DNA of 32,385 nucleotides from Clostridia bacterium (GTDB taxonomy: Bacteria; Bacillota; Clostridia; Christensenellales; Aristaeellaceae), in assembly GCA_017397895.1 (NCBI GenBank), contig JAFQHP010000055.1:1-32385 (forward strand). Direction: 5' to 3'. The number at the start of each line of letters is the position of its first letter. Position 1 is the stretch's first letter. A program made the position numbers and the translations under genes. Of the stretch, positions 22,711-32,024 are shown piece by piece. The notes under the pieces are model-generated. The model made no database searches and was not told where the DNA came from. It worked only from the letters and a program-made list of their open reading frames with translations.

Positions 22711-24519
22711 TTACAGCAGGCGATAGCGGATACTCATCCGCTTCACCACGCCGTTTTCCAGATAATAGCTCATGGTGACGGTGCCGCCGTCCTCCCGCAC
22801 GTAGGAATAATCAATCCGGTCATGGGCATCGTCCAGATGATACAGCTTGCCCTTGTCGTTGCCGTTATTCTGGTCGTTCCAGTAGAGGCTGCGGTCGCCG
22901 TTCTGGTCGTGGGCCTGGCCCATATCCCGGAACTGGGCGGTAATTTCCGCTTCCGTCTGGCCGATGCGGGTTTTGCGGGGGCCCACCATGGCGGAATTGC
23001 CGGTATCCAGGCTGTAGAGCACATAGCCGGAGGAGATCATTACAAACTTGGCCTCGCCCCAGTTGTAGGTCATCTTCAGCGTAACGCCCCGTACGGTGGC
23101 ATCTTCCGTTTCCGTTTCTTCATTGGGCTGGCCGAACTTTTTGATGAACTGATCCCGGGTGGTTTTCATGATGGTCACGTCGGCCATCTCGTCGGTATTA
23201 TTGAAGAATTTTTTAAAGGCTACGTTATTGATTTTGAACTTTCTTTCCAGCACGTTGCTCACTTTCCCGTAGCCGTTTACGGAAACCGCCTTCAGAATCA
23301 CATAGCCGCCGGGAAGCAGAATGCCGTCCCCTTCATAGATGGGGGAATTGGAGGTGGGCGTCTGGCCGTCCAGGGTGTAATACATGGTGATATCGTTCTG
23401 CTTTTGCTCCGCATCCGCCCGAGCAGCCGGGTCATTGTTCAGGTAATCCAGCTGCAGTTTCTCATCTTCTGTTTTCAGATACTTCAGCCGCACCCGCTGG
23501 CGCTGCTCATAGGTACCGGGGGCCAGGGAGGGATAGGGCGCAGAGGGCACCGGCAGGGTGATATTGTATTTCAGCAGCATTTCGTCGCTGATCAGGTCAT
23601 TGCTCACCGCCACGGCCCGCAGCACATGCACGCCTTCCTCCAGATGGATGGGGCCGGTGTAGAGGCTGCCGTCCTCCGGCAGAATGCCTTCTTCCCCCAG
23701 GATATAGTAAATATCATAATCCTCAGCAGACAGGATGGCCACGTCACGCTCATACATACGGGTACCGGCCTCCAGGTCGGTGGTGGGGGTGGAGGGCAGC
23801 ATCTCTTCCCGCTGACGGCGGAAGGAGGAATCGCCGGTGTTTTCGTACGCCTCGGTCAGGAAGGTAGCCAGCTCCATTTTCCGGTCCTGGTCTTCCATGA
23901 TACGCACGATGGAGCGGTACGCAGAGGTTTTTTCCTTGTTCACGGTGGTCATCAGCCGGTAGGTTTCTTCCGCCTTGCCGGTATAGCCGCCGGCTTCATA
24001 GGCGTCCGCCAGCTGCTGCAGGCGGGCGTACATATCTTCCCGGTCCGGCTCCTGCTCGTAGGCCTTGTTGAAGGTTTCGATGGAGCGGTCAATATACCCC
24101 TGGTCCAACAGCTCCTGCCCATAGGCCCACATAGCCGTGGCATTGGCTTCCTTCCCCATCCGGGCCAGAATTAACTGCCCGGCGTCCGTCACCTGCAAAA
24201 ACACATAGCCGCCAATCAGTGCCACAAACAACAGCGCCACCAGCGCAATGGCCACGGCCACCCAGTTGATCATCACTTTTTTCACCCGGTAGGTACGCTT
24301 TTCACCCACAGGCGTTTTTTCTTCCGCCGAAGGGGCAGCCTGCCGGACAGAAGGATCGTACTTGGGCAATTCTACTTCCCGGCTGGCCTGGGGGGCGGTG
24401 CGTCCCTGCCTGCGGCCCTGAATGCCGCTTACCTGGCCGGAAATGCTGTTCTGGGCGCCGCAATGCTCACAAACCAGCGTGCTGTCCCGCAAAAGATGAC
24501 CGCATTCCTTGCAAACCAT
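22711..24519 (-). CDS. Zinc-ribbon / TPR / chitobiase-C-like membrane protein
   Basis: A 602-residue multi-domain protein. An N-terminal zinc ribbon has CxxC pairs (Cys3, Cys6 and Cys17, Cys20). A Ser/Pro/basic linker (about 25-85) is followed by one membrane helix (about 88-110). Then come TPR-like helices (about 118-235) and two beta-sandwich segments resembling the chitobiase/beta-hexosaminidase C-terminal fold (about 270-320, LYTGPIHLEEGVHVLRAVAV; about 370-425, MYYTLDGQTPTS...GGYVILKAVSVNGYGKVS). A C-terminal beta-rich domain of about 170 residues is unfamiliar. The zinc ribbon should be cytoplasmic and the rest outside. Last gene of the operon, 52 nt after the helical-repeat gene. No enzymatic residues are recognised; a scaffold or binding role is a guess. 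Confidence 0.85.
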   Translation of the reverse strand: MVCKECGHLLRDSTLVCEHCGAQNSISGQVSGIQGRRQGRTAPQASREVELPKYDPSVRQAAPSAEEKTPVGEKRTYRVKKVMINWVAVAIALVALLFVALIGGYVFLQVTDAGQLILARMGKEANATAMWAYGQELLDQGYIDRSIETFNKAYEQEPDREDMYARLQQLADAYEAGGYTGKAEETYRLMTTVNKEKTSAYRSIVRIMEDQDRKMELATFLTEAYENTGDSSFRRQREEMLPSTPTTDLEAGTRMYERDVAILSAEDYDIYYILGEEGILPEDGSLYTGPIHLEEGVHVLRAVAVSNDLISDEMLLKYNITLPVPSAPYPSLAPGTYEQRQRVRLKYLKTEDEKLQLDYLNNDPAARADAEQKQNDITMYYTLDGQTPTSNSPIYEGDGILLPGGYVILKAVSVNGYGKVSNVLERKFKINNVAFKKFFNNTDEMADVTIMKTTRDQFIKKFGQPNEETETEDATVRGVTLKMTYNWGEAKFVMISSGYVLYSLDTGNSAMVGPRKTRIGQTEAEITAQFRDMGQAHDQNGDRSLYWNDQNNGNDKGKLYHLDDAHDRIDYSYVREDGGTVTMSYYLENGVVKRMSIRYRLL

Positions 24520-24571
24520 GTGTTTCTCCTTTCTCCGGTGATCTGCCTACTTAACGATGCAAATGCAGTTT

Positions 24572-25402
24572 TTACTGCATCTTGCACATGGCTTCATAGG
24601 CCGGATCCTGGGCGTCAAATTCCCGCTCGGGGCACTCGCCGCCCAGGGCTTCGATGGCATTTCTCAGTTCAATGTAATCCAGGTAAGGCGTTTCTTCGCT
24701 GGCAGCTGCCTTCTTCAGGGCAGGCAGCGCCCGCTCGTCCCCCAGCTTGCCCAGGCAGTCTGCCATCACGGCCACCTGCTCCGGCAGCATCTGGAACATG
24801 GAAAGGGCAGTCTGAAACACCTGTTCATCCCCGGGATAATTGCAAAGCAGGGTCAAAAACGCCACTTTGCCTTCGCTGTTGGCCTTATCCAAAGCCTCAC
24901 GCATGGCTGGCACCGCCTTTTCGCCCATATCAGACAGGCTTTCCAGGGCGTTGTCCGCCAGCTCGTCTTCCCCTTCCCGGCGCTGCAGCTGCAGGGAAAT
25001 GAAATAGTCCATGGGCGCGGTGCTTTCAATTTCACGCAGAAGCTCGATCGCCTCCATCACCGCTTCCCGGGGAGCCCGCTCCTTCTGCAGCAATTGCATC
25101 AGGGGCGCTTCCGCCGCGCTGCCCAGCTCGCTGATGCGGTTCATCAGCATATCCGGCACGGGAATACGCTGCTTGATATAGTCCTCCATCCAGTTCACCA
25201 GCTGCTTGGCATTGTCAAACTGCTCAAAGTATTCGCCGGGCTTTTTACCGCCCAGCCAGTTGGCCTCAGTATCCAGGAAGGTGGCATAGATATCGGGCAT
25301 GGCCGCCTCAATGGCGTCATAGTTTTTGTATTCCTTGCCATGCTCCTTCACATAGGCCATCATGTAGCGTTCAAATTCCTTGTCAAAATTGATGCAGCGC
25401 AT
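24572..25402 (-). CDS. Helical (HEAT-like) repeat protein of unknown function
   Basis: A 276-residue soluble, acidic protein without signal peptide or membrane helix. The C-terminal two-thirds (about residues 95-262) consists of short helix pairs with HEAT/PBS-lyase-like spacing, for example LADNALESLSDMGEKAVPAMREAL and LGDERALPALKKAAAS. The N-terminal third is also helical. Such proteins usually act as protein-binding scaffolds. ATG 25402 is 6 nt after the TPR-protein stop, so the two are translationally linked and may work together. I do not recognise the family. Confidence 0.8.
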   Translation of the reverse strand: MRCINFDKEFERYMMAYVKEHGKEYKNYDAIEAAMPDIYATFLDTEANWLGGKKPGEYFEQFDNAKQLVNWMEDYIKQRIPVPDMLMNRISELGSAAEAPLMQLLQKERAPREAVMEAIELLREIESTAPMDYFISLQLQRREGEDELADNALESLSDMGEKAVPAMREALDKANSEGKVAFLTLLCNYPGDEQVFQTALSMFQMLPEQVAVMADCLGKLGDERALPALKKAAASEETPYLDYIELRNAIEALGGECPEREFDAQDPAYEAMCKMQ

Positions 25403-25408
25403 TGTGTT

Positions 25409-26728
25409 TCAATCCTCCTGTGTCAGGTACAGATACCGGGCCAGTTTTCTTTCCGCCCGTCTGCGGCCGGGCATCATATCCAGCGCCTGGGAAAGCATTT
25501 TTGTTTTCCCAAGCCGCAGCAAAACGTACAGATACAGCCAGGTGACGGCGTTCTGATCCCGCTCATCCAGCTTCTTTTTTTCCTGAGGGCTCATTTTACG
25601 CCACAGGGGCACCAGGGCGGCATACACGTCCTTCGCCTCCGCTTCATTGCGGAGCACAAAGGTGTACAGATGCAAAAGCCGGTTCAGGGGCCCTGTTTTG
25701 CGCATCCGGCGCAATGACGATGTCATCATCCCCAAAATGGGCAGAAACATCATCCTGCCAAGATAGGGCACATTCTCCTCCGGGTGCCTGGCATACCATA
25801 CGCCGCAGGCATCGTCCGGGTCAATCTCCAGGATGGTCTGCAGCACCCGCTCCGCCTTTTCCCTCTCCCCCAGCTTTTTCAGCATGCGGTACTTGATCAG
25901 CAGATAATCGGTGCTGCAGGGGTGCATTTTCAGCTTTTCTTCCGCAAGGGCCAGCCCTTCCAGGTAAAAGCCCATCTGGGCTGCCATCAGCGAAAAGGCT
26001 TCCACCTGCTGCAGGGTGTTGCACAAACCAGCGCACATGCCCATGGCCGCCCGGGCCATTTCCGTCTTTCCCTGCTGGAAATACACCTGGGCAAGCAACA
26101 GCAGGGGAGGCGTCTGGCCGGGCATTTTTTCCACGGCGTGGCGCACATATTCTTCTGCCATCTGAGGCGTTTCCTGAAGCATACCGTACAAAATGGCCGC
26201 TTCGCCGGTTTTGCCCCGCTGCCAGGCGGCCTGCGCCCTCTCTCTTGCGCCCTTCACATCCCCTTTTTGCAGGCGGGTGCGGGCAAAATGGCTCATGGCC
26301 AGGCTGCGGGCGGTGCGCTTTTCCGGGGGCTGCCAGCTCCAGGGATAGGTTTCCAGAATTTCCTGGCATTCGTGGGCCAGGGCGCTGCCGGGAGCCAGCC
26401 GGATGCAGGCGTCCAGGGCGTTTTCCGCCAGGGCCTCCTCCTGCCTTTCCAGGGCGCACAGGCCTGTTTCGTAGCACAATTGGGGGGTGACGCCGCTGTC
26501 CGCCGCCGCCTTCATCAGATACCTTTCGGCTGCGGAAATGCAGTGCATACTGCGGTAAATGGCCGCCAGCTCCAGGGCCACCTGGCTGTCCCCGCTTTTT
26601 TCCAGGGCCTTGCGCATCATCAGCGCCGCCTCGGGCATCCGGGCGGGGGTGTTAGCCTTGCGGGCTTTCCGGGCCCAGTAGGCCGCCGGGCGTTCAAAGG
26701 GCACCACGCCCTTTTCCCCATGGTTCAT
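25409..26728 (-). CDS. TPR-repeat protein of unknown function
   Basis: A 439-residue soluble protein made largely of tetratricopeptide-like helix pairs (clear at about residues 28-110, 140-215 and 235-300, for example KLGEREKAERVLQTILEIDPDDA). The last 130 residues are helical and basic, with several Arg/Lys-rich patches. There is no signal peptide. The start ATG overlaps the Hsp33 stop as ATGA, so translation is coupled to hslO. The stop is 6 nt before the helical-repeat gene. Its position between a redox chaperone and further repeat proteins suggests a scaffold role; this is inference. Confidence 0.82.
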   Translation of the reverse strand: MNHGEKGVVPFERPAAYWARKARKANTPARMPEAALMMRKALEKSGDSQVALELAAIYRSMHCISAAERYLMKAAADSGVTPQLCYETGLCALERQEEALAENALDACIRLAPGSALAHECQEILETYPWSWQPPEKRTARSLAMSHFARTRLQKGDVKGARERAQAAWQRGKTGEAAILYGMLQETPQMAEEYVRHAVEKMPGQTPPLLLLAQVYFQQGKTEMARAAMGMCAGLCNTLQQVEAFSLMAAQMGFYLEGLALAEEKLKMHPCSTDYLLIKYRMLKKLGEREKAERVLQTILEIDPDDACGVWYARHPEENVPYLGRMMFLPILGMMTSSLRRMRKTGPLNRLLHLYTFVLRNEAEAKDVYAALVPLWRKMSPQEKKKLDERDQNAVTWLYLYVLLRLGKTKMLSQALDMMPGRRRAERKLARYLYLTQED

Positions 26729-27624
26729 CGGGTGGCCCTTTCAAGCAGACCCTGCAAGTCTTCCTTGGTAAACTGATGAGAGGTGCGGCAGAAATGGCAG
26801 GTCAGCTCCGCCCCTTCATCTTCTTCCATCAGTTCGGTCAAATCCCGTTTGCCCATGGCAATCAGCGCCTTTTCCATCTTTTCCCGGCTGCAGTCGCACT
26901 GATAGGAAACCGCTTCCTTTTCCAGGATTTTCAGGTCCATGCCGTCAAACCATTTGGTGGCCAGGTCTTCCAGCGGCTCTTCCGCCACTTCCCGGCTGAT
27001 GGAGGTAAAGAACATGGAGCGGATCTCCAGCAAATCCAGCACATCGTCCGGGCAGCCGGGCAGGGGCTGGATCAGCGCGCCGCCGGAAGAGAGGCACACG
27101 CCATTATGCACCAGGCAGCCCAGGGCCACCACGGAGGGCTTTTGCTCGCTGGTGGTGAAATAATGGGCAAAATCCTCGCCCAGTTCCCCACTTACCAGCT
27201 GGCACTGGCCCACATAGGGTTCCCGTATACCCAGGTCCTTGATGACGGTCAGCCGGCCCTCATGGCCGATGTAGCCGCCCACATCCAGATGACCATCCTG
27301 CTTCAGGGGCAGTTCCGCCTGCGGATTCTGGGGTGCAATCTTCACCCGGGTGCCGTTTGCCACGCAGGTAATTTTCCCTGCAGGGCCGTTACCGGCCACG
27401 GTGACGGTAACGGAATCGTCCTCGCCCTTCATCATGCAGCCCAGCATGGCAGTAGCCGTCATCAGGCGGCTCATAGCCGCGGTGGCGGTATCTGAGGGCT
27501 GGTGAATCTGTGCCGCCTTGCGGGTCATGGCGGTGGTGCGCAGCAGCAGCACCCTTGCCATACCGCCGCAAACGGTCATATGCAAAATTTCATCAGGCAA
27601 ATTCAAAAGGGCCAAATTTTCCAT
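26725..27624 (-). CDS. hslO: Redox-regulated chaperone Hsp33
   Basis: A 299-residue Hsp33 with all four zinc/redox cysteines in the expected pattern: Cys243-x-Cys245 and Cys276-x2-Cys279. The N-terminal substrate-binding domain shows the family's GGYIGHEGRLTVIKDLG and YVGQCQLVSGELGEDFAHYF segments. Under oxidative unfolding stress the cysteines form disulfides, zinc is released and the protein becomes a holdase in the cytoplasm. ATG 27624 follows AAAGGAG. The gene begins 17 nt after the DUF711 gene and overlaps the next gene by 4 nt, placing it in the middle of a six-gene operon. Confidence 0.97.
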   Translation of the reverse strand: MENLALLNLPDEILHMTVCGGMARVLLLRTTAMTRKAAQIHQPSDTATAAMSRLMTATAMLGCMMKGEDDSVTVTVAGNGPAGKITCVANGTRVKIAPQNPQAELPLKQDGHLDVGGYIGHEGRLTVIKDLGIREPYVGQCQLVSGELGEDFAHYFTTSEQKPSVVALGCLVHNGVCLSSGGALIQPLPGCPDDVLDLLEIRSMFFTSISREVAEEPLEDLATKWFDGMDLKILEKEAVSYQCDCSREKMEKALIAMGKRDLTELMEEDEGAELTCHFCRTSHQFTKEDLQGLLERATR

Positions 27625-27641
27625 GTTTGAAAAACGCTCCT

Positions 27642-28994
27642 TTAATTTCTCAGGCTGTGAAGAGGGGCAGGAATGCGGCCGCCGCGCTCAATGAACAGTT
27701 CGGAAGAGAAGGGATGCACGTCAATGATGGGTGCCCGGCCAAGCAGCCCGCCGAATTCCACTTCATCCCCCACCTTCTTGCCATAGGCGGGAATGAGGCG
27801 CACGGCGGTGGTTTTGTTGTTCACCATGCCGATGGCCGCTTCATCCGCAATGATGGCGGAAATGGTGGCGGCAGAGGTATCCCCGGGCACGGCGATCATA
27901 TCCAGGCCCACGGAGCACACGCAGGTCATGGCTTCCAGCTTATCCAGCGTCAGGGCGCCGTTTGCCGCCGCTTCAATCATGCCGATATCTTCGCTGACGG
28001 GAATGAAAGCGCCGGAAAGGCCGCCCACATGGGAAGAGGCCATCACGCCGCCCTTTTTCACGGCGTCGTTGAGCAGCGCCAGGGCCGCCGTGGTGCCATG
28101 GGTACCGCAGCGCTCCAGGCCCATTTCTTCCAGAATATGCGCCACGCTGTCGCCGATTGCAGGGGTGGGCGCCAGGGAAAGGTCCACAATGCCAAAGGGC
28201 ACGTTCAGCCGGGCAGAGGCTTCCCGGGCCACCAATTGGCCCACACGGGTGATGCGGAAAGCGGTGCGCTTGATGGTTTCCGCCACTTCGTCAAACCGCT
28301 GGCCTTTTACATTTTCCAGGGCGCGCTTCACAACGCCGGGGCCGCTGACGCCAACGCTGACGGCGCAGTCCCCTTCCCCGGGGCCATGGAAGGCGCCGGC
28401 CATGAAGGGGTTATCCTCCACCGCATTGCAGAACACCACCAGCTTCGCACAGCCAAGGCTGTCCCTGTCTCCCGTGCGGATGGAAAGGTCCTTCACCATT
28501 TCGCCGCACAGCTTCACCGCATCCATATTGATGCCGGCCCGGGTGGAACCCACATTGATGGAAGAACACATCACGTCCGTTTCGGAAAGCGCTTCCGGAA
28601 TGGAGCGGATCAGCCTTTCATCCGCCGCCGTCATGCCCTTTTGCACCAGGGCACTGTAGCCGCCGATGAAGTCCACGCCCACGGTCTTGGCCGCCTTATC
28701 CAGCGCCCGGGCCACGGCCACAGGATTCTGGACAGCGCCGGTAATGAGGGAAATGGGGGTGACGGAAACCCGCTTGTTCACAATGGGCACACCAAAGTCC
28801 CGTTCAATTTCCCGGCCCACCTTCACCAGGTTTTCCGCCTGGCGGGTAATGCGGTCATACACCCGCTGAGCCAGCATTTTTTCATCATCGCATACGCAGT
28901 TAAACAGGGAAATGCCCATGGTGATGGTACGAACATCCAGCTTTTCCTGGTCGATCATCCGCAGGGTATCCCAGATTTCATGAGTCTGAAACAT
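27642..28994 (-). CDS. PFL-like DUF711/UPF0210 family protein
   Basis: A 450-residue protein matching the UPF0210/DUF711 family, which is related in fold to pyruvate formate-lyase-type glycyl-radical barrels but has no known activity. Family landmarks include [13 protein letters not shown] near the start, [43 protein letters not shown] and the C-terminal [19 protein letters not shown]. The frame extends to 29072, but ATG 28994 has GGAGGG at 7 nt and gives the usual family length. The ACT-domain gene ends 13 nt upstream; the ACT + DUF711 pair is conserved in Firmicutes, so the ACT protein probably senses a ligand for this partner. Confidence 0.93.
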   Translation of the reverse strand: MFQTHEIWDTLRMIDQEKLDVRTITMGISLFNCVCDDEKMLAQRVYDRITRQAENLVKVGREIERDFGVPIVNKRVSVTPISLITGAVQNPVAVARALDKAAKTVGVDFIGGYSALVQKGMTAADERLIRSIPEALSETDVMCSSINVGSTRAGINMDAVKLCGEMVKDLSIRTGDRDSLGCAKLVVFCNAVEDNPFMAGAFHGPGEGDCAVSVGVSGPGVVKRALENVKGQRFDEVAETIKRTAFRITRVGQLVAREASARLNVPFGIVDLSLAPTPAIGDSVAHILEEMGLERCGTHGTTAALALLNDAVKKGGVMASSHVGGLSGAFIPVSEDIGMIEAAANGALTLDKLEAMTCVCSVGLDMIAVPGDTSAATISAIIADEAAIGMVNNKTTAVRLIPAYGKKVGDEVEFGGLLGRAPIIDVHPFSSELFIERGGRIPAPLHSLRN

Positions 28995-29007
28995 CGGTAT
29001 CCCTCCG

Positions 29008-29283
29008 TCAAATCTGATGCATGGTTTCGAAAATTTCGCTCTTCTGGATGCGGATCTGCACGCCGATGGCACGGCCCAGGTCCTGCAGATCTTCCATCAG
29101 CAGGGAAAAATCGCAGTCCGCAATGTCCACAATCATAATCATATTGAAATAGCCGCCCAGAATGGTCTGGGAAATATCCAGAATATTGGAGCCGCGCTCA
29201 AACAGCACGTGGGATACTTTGGCGATGATGCCCCGCCGGTCCACACCCAATACAGATACAACAGCCTTGGATACATTTGCCAT
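29008..29283 (-). CDS. ACT domain protein (UPF0237 family)
   Basis: A 91-residue protein consisting of a single ACT domain plus a short tail: [36 protein letters not shown] is the classic beta-alpha-beta start with the ligand-binding GxxRxGI-type turn. ACT domains bind amino acids or similar small ligands as dimers. ATG 29283 has GGAAGGAG upstream and is chosen over the frame's extension to 29349. First gene of the operon, with a sigma-A promoter about 80 nt upstream and the DUF711 partner 13 nt downstream. Confidence 0.94.
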   Translation of the reverse strand: MANVSKAVVSVLGVDRRGIIAKVSHVLFERGSNILDISQTILGGYFNMIMIVDIADCDFSLLMEDLQDLGRAIGVQIRIQKSEIFETMHQI

Positions 29284-29365
29284 GATAAAGCTCCTTCCGC
29301 AGGGAATTTTCCCCTGCTTCTCTCTTTTACAGCGCATATGCCACTGCATACCGCTACAAACATAT

Positions 29366-29394
29366 ATTATAGCACAATACCCCTGTCATTTCAA
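29366..29394 (-). promoter_or_regulatory. Sigma-A promoter of the ACT-DUF711-hslO operon
   Basis: Minus strand: -35 TTGAAA (29389-29394), 17-nt spacer, -10 TATAAT (29366-29371). Confidence 0.8.
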
Positions 29395-29425
29395 GCAAAG
29401 AGGGGCTTGTGCCCATAAATACACA

Positions 29426-29464
29426 ACAAAAAACCACCCGGAGAGCATTTCCCTCCGGGCGGTT
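29426..29464 (-). terminator. Rho-independent terminator of the glycan operon
   Basis: On the minus strand AACCGCCCGGAG pairs with CTCCGGGTGGTT (one G-U pair; arms 29453-29464 and 29432-29443), followed by TTTTGTTG. It lies 14 nt after the GH130 stop. Confidence 0.9.
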
Positions 29465-29478
29465 CATGTTTGTCTTTA

Positions 29479-30456
29479 TCAGCTGTGTTCCTTGGTAAAC
29501 CTGATCAGCTCATCCAGCGTGGTGAAGGCCATGCCCACTACCGTATCGGCGCAGCCGTAGTACATGGTGATGCGGCCGGTATCCTGGTCCACAAGCAATG
29601 CGCAGGGGAACACCACATTGGGCACGTCGCCGGTGCATTCGTAAATGGTTTCCGGGCCCATCAGGTATTCATGGCTGCGGTAGAGCACCTTCCAGGGTTC
29701 ATCCTTATCCAGGATGGCGGTGCTGATGCGGTACACAAAGCCGTTGCAGGTGGTGATGACGCCGTGGTAGATCATCAGCCACCCTTCATCCGTTTCAATC
29801 GGAACAGGGCCGGGGCCGATCTTGGTGGACTGCCAGCCGCCCCAGGTGCCCATCATCCAGCGGTGATGGCCCCAGAATTCCAGGTCGTTGGACTGGCTGA
29901 CATAGATATCGCCAAAGGGCGTATGGCCGTTGTCGGAAGGACGGCTCATCATCATGTAGCGGCCGTTAATTTTCCGGGGGAACAGAACGCCGTTGCGGTT
30001 GAAGGGCAGGAAGGCGTTTTCAATCTGGGTGAAGTGGACAAAGTCGGTGGTGTAGGCCACGCCGATGGTGGGGCCGTGGAAGCCGTTGCACCAGGTGACA
30101 TACCACTTATCGTCCATGAACAATACACGGGGGTCATAGCGGTATTCGTAAGGTACCACTTCGCCCTGCTCGTTGTACATCACGATGGGGTCGTTGCTGA
30201 TTTCCCACTTCACGCCGTCCTTGCTGTGGCCCACATACAGGTCCATATGGCCGGTGCGGTCATCGCAGCGGAACACGCCGGCAAATTCACCCTTGTAGGG
30301 CACCACGGCAGAATTGAAGATGCTGTTGGCCCGGGGAATATCGTGGCGGCCGATGATGGGGTTGTGTTCATAGCGCCAGATGGGGGAATTGTCGTTTTCG
30401 GGGCGGGGCTGCCAGGGAATATTGGGCAGGGAGTAGCCGTTGACGATCTTAGCCAT
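29479..30456 (-). CDS. GH130 family glycosidase/phosphorylase (mannoside-type)
   Basis: A 325-residue five-bladed beta-propeller enzyme of GH130. The opening [27 protein letters not shown], the blade motif [16 protein letters not shown] (Asp108, the candidate proton donor of the family's D-P-R motif) and [17 protein letters not shown] are family landmarks. GH130 enzymes phosphorolyse beta-mannosides (for example mannosyl-glucose, mannobiose or mannosyl-GlcNAc) to mannose 1-phosphate; some members hydrolyse instead. The substrate cannot be fixed here. No signal peptide, so it acts in the cytoplasm. ATG 30456 has GAAGGAG at 8 nt and overlaps the preceding 76-residue gene by 8 nt. Co-transcription with a GH27 alpha-galactosidase suggests galactomannan-type oligosaccharides. 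Confidence 0.9.
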   Translation of the reverse strand: MAKIVNGYSLPNIPWQPRPENDNSPIWRYEHNPIIGRHDIPRANSIFNSAVVPYKGEFAGVFRCDDRTGHMDLYVGHSKDGVKWEISNDPIVMYNEQGEVVPYEYRYDPRVLFMDDKWYVTWCNGFHGPTIGVAYTTDFVHFTQIENAFLPFNRNGVLFPRKINGRYMMMSRPSDNGHTPFGDIYVSQSNDLEFWGHHRWMMGTWGGWQSTKIGPGPVPIETDEGWLMIYHGVITTCNGFVYRISTAILDKDEPWKVLYRSHEYLMGPETIYECTGDVPNVVFPCALLVDQDTGRITMYYGCADTVVGMAFTTLDELIRFTKEHS

Positions 30457-30679
30457 AGTTTTTCTCCTTCAGTTTTTCTTGATTGCAGGGAAACAGCATA
30501 CAGCCCATTTCCTTGAAATACGCCATGCGGTCCAGAATATCATCCTGGGTCACGTCAAAATACTGGGCCAGGCAGGGAATGCACATATATTCCCGGGTGC
30601 CCCGGTTGATCAGCTTTTTGGTCATGGCGGCTTCATCTTCCGTTACGGGCCGGCCGCAGCTTTTGCAGCAATCACACAT
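30449..30679 (-). CDS. Small cysteine-rich (zinc-finger-like) protein in the glycan operon
   Basis: A 76-residue protein with Cys2, Cys4, Cys5, Cys8 and a second pair Cys33/Cys36, a pattern suited to one zinc site, plus Cys60 and Cys65. The core [21 protein letters not shown] and the ending GCMLF look like a conserved small clostridial family that I cannot name. ATG 30679 lies inside the alpha-galactosidase 3' end (8-nt overlap), and its stop overlaps the GH130 start by 8 nt. This position strongly suggests a real, translated gene in spite of its weak ribosome site. It may be a regulator or partner protein; function unknown. Confidence 0.75.
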   Translation of the reverse strand: MCDCCKSCGRPVTEDEAAMTKKLINRGTREYMCIPCLAQYFDVTQDDILDRMAYFKEMGCMLFPCNQEKLKEKNYG

Positions 30680-31856
30680 GCTGCATCTTTGCCAGGAACA
30701 CACGGCAGCCGTGGGCAGGCACATCGGCATTATAATAATCCCGCTTCACGCCCAAGGTTTCGCCGGTGAACACGTCTTTCATCTCCAGGCCCACGCCGCT
30801 CTTGTAGGGAATGCCCATATCGGCAAAGGTGCCGGTGACGGTGGCCGGATGATCGGCCAGGTTGAAATACGCAATGGCAAATTCATTATCGCTCATGTGC
30901 TTGATCATCACCAGGCCGCAATCGGGGAATTCCCGCCAGCCTACCGTTTCGCCGTTTTCTTCGAACCCGGTGCATACCACCCTGCCCCGGTAAGAAATGT
31001 AGGGGGGACGGCATTCCTTGTCCTGGTTGATGCGCAGCAGGTCCTTATTCAGCACCAGCTTTTCGCAGAAATCGTTCATGTTGCGCACGTCACCGCCCAG
31101 CATAAGCGGCGCAGAGAACATACACCACATGGCAAACTGGGTGCGGTAATCTTCATCGGTGCACTTGGCGCCCAGGCCCACATTGCCCTTGCCGTACATG
31201 CCCACCGTCAGCATATCAATATCGTTGAAGCAGCTGGGGCCGGACATGCAGAAATTGTCCATCTGGCTCTTGAAAATCTGGGAGAAGGAACGGAAATTGT
31301 CGAAAATATCGCCGGTGGAGCGGTACATGCCCGCGCCCACGGAGCGCATCCATTTCCAGGGTTCGCCGCTGCCCCAGTTGCAGGCGGACAGCAGGATGTC
31401 CCGGCCGCTGGCCTTAAGCGCCATGCTCATGGTGGCATAGCGGTGACGGTTGTCCGCATTTTCGGGGAAGTAGCAGAAGTCGTACTTCAAAAAGTCCACG
31501 CCCCATTCGGCGAACTGTTTGGCGTCTTCGTATTCATGGTCGTAAGAGCTGGGATAGCCCGCACAGGTCATCACGCCGGCGCAGGAATACATGCCGAACT
31601 TGAAGCCCAGGGAATGAACATAATCCGCCAGGGCCTTCATGCCGTGGGGGAATTTCTTGGGATCGGGCACCAGCTTGCCGTTTTCGTCCCGCTCACGCAG
31701 GCTCCAGCAGTCGTCAATCACAATGTATTCGTAGCCCGCTTCCAGATAGCCCTTTTCCTTCATAATCCGGGCCGTTTCACGGATCAGTTCGTCGGAAATG
31801 TTGGAGCCAAAGGTGTTCCAGCTGTTCCATCCAAGGGGCGGCAGAGCAATATGCAT
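30672..31856 (-). CDS. Alpha-galactosidase, GH27 family
   Basis: A 394-residue GH27 enzyme. The N-terminal barrel starts with PPLGWNSWNTFG, then IVIDDCW, KFGMYSCAG, the catalytic nucleophile Asp126 in DFLKYDFC, ACNWGSGEPWKW, and the acid/base Asp183 in YRSTGDI. A C-terminal beta domain follows. It releases terminal alpha-galactose from melibiose, raffinose-family sugars or galactomannan fragments. No signal peptide is seen, so it is cytoplasmic and acts on imported oligosaccharides, although no sugar transporter is in the window. ATG 31856 follows AAAGGAAAC, with a sigma-A promoter about 30 nt further upstream. First gene of a three-gene operon. Confidence 0.95.
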   Translation of the reverse strand: MHIALPPLGWNSWNTFGSNISDELIRETARIMKEKGYLEAGYEYIVIDDCWSLRERDENGKLVPDPKKFPHGMKALADYVHSLGFKFGMYSCAGVMTCAGYPSSYDHEYEDAKQFAEWGVDFLKYDFCYFPENADNRHRYATMSMALKASGRDILLSACNWGSGEPWKWMRSVGAGMYRSTGDIFDNFRSFSQIFKSQMDNFCMSGPSCFNDIDMLTVGMYGKGNVGLGAKCTDEDYRTQFAMWCMFSAPLMLGGDVRNMNDFCEKLVLNKDLLRINQDKECRPPYISYRGRVVCTGFEENGETVGWREFPDCGLVMIKHMSDNEFAIAYFNLADHPATVTGTFADMGIPYKSGVGLEMKDVFTGETLGVKRDYYNADVPAHGCRVFLAKMQHV

Positions 31857-31885
31857 ATTCGTTCGTTTCCTTTCCGTTTTTTCTC

Positions 31886-31914
31886 ATTATATCCCATAAA
31901 TCCCGCTTTGTCAC
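31886..31914 (-). promoter_or_regulatory. Sigma-A promoter of the alpha-galactosidase operon
   Basis: Minus strand: -35 GTGACA (31909-31914), 17-nt spacer, -10 TATAAT (31886-31891). No clear sugar-repressor operator was recognised near it. The rest of 31857-32024 shows no gene. Confidence 0.8.
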
Positions 31915-32024
31915 GCACAAAAACCATGATTGGAGAAAATATTTTCACTTCAGATTTAACTTATATTTAACTTGTTTAATTTATCTTCTGATTTCGATGG
32001 AAAAATGCCTCCACTGTTTAACGA

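Noticed and set aside
22485..22778. 97-codon plus-strand frame over the left repeat cluster
   Set aside because: Repeat-derived, and it runs antisense into the 3' end of the zinc-ribbon protein gene; no ribosome site.
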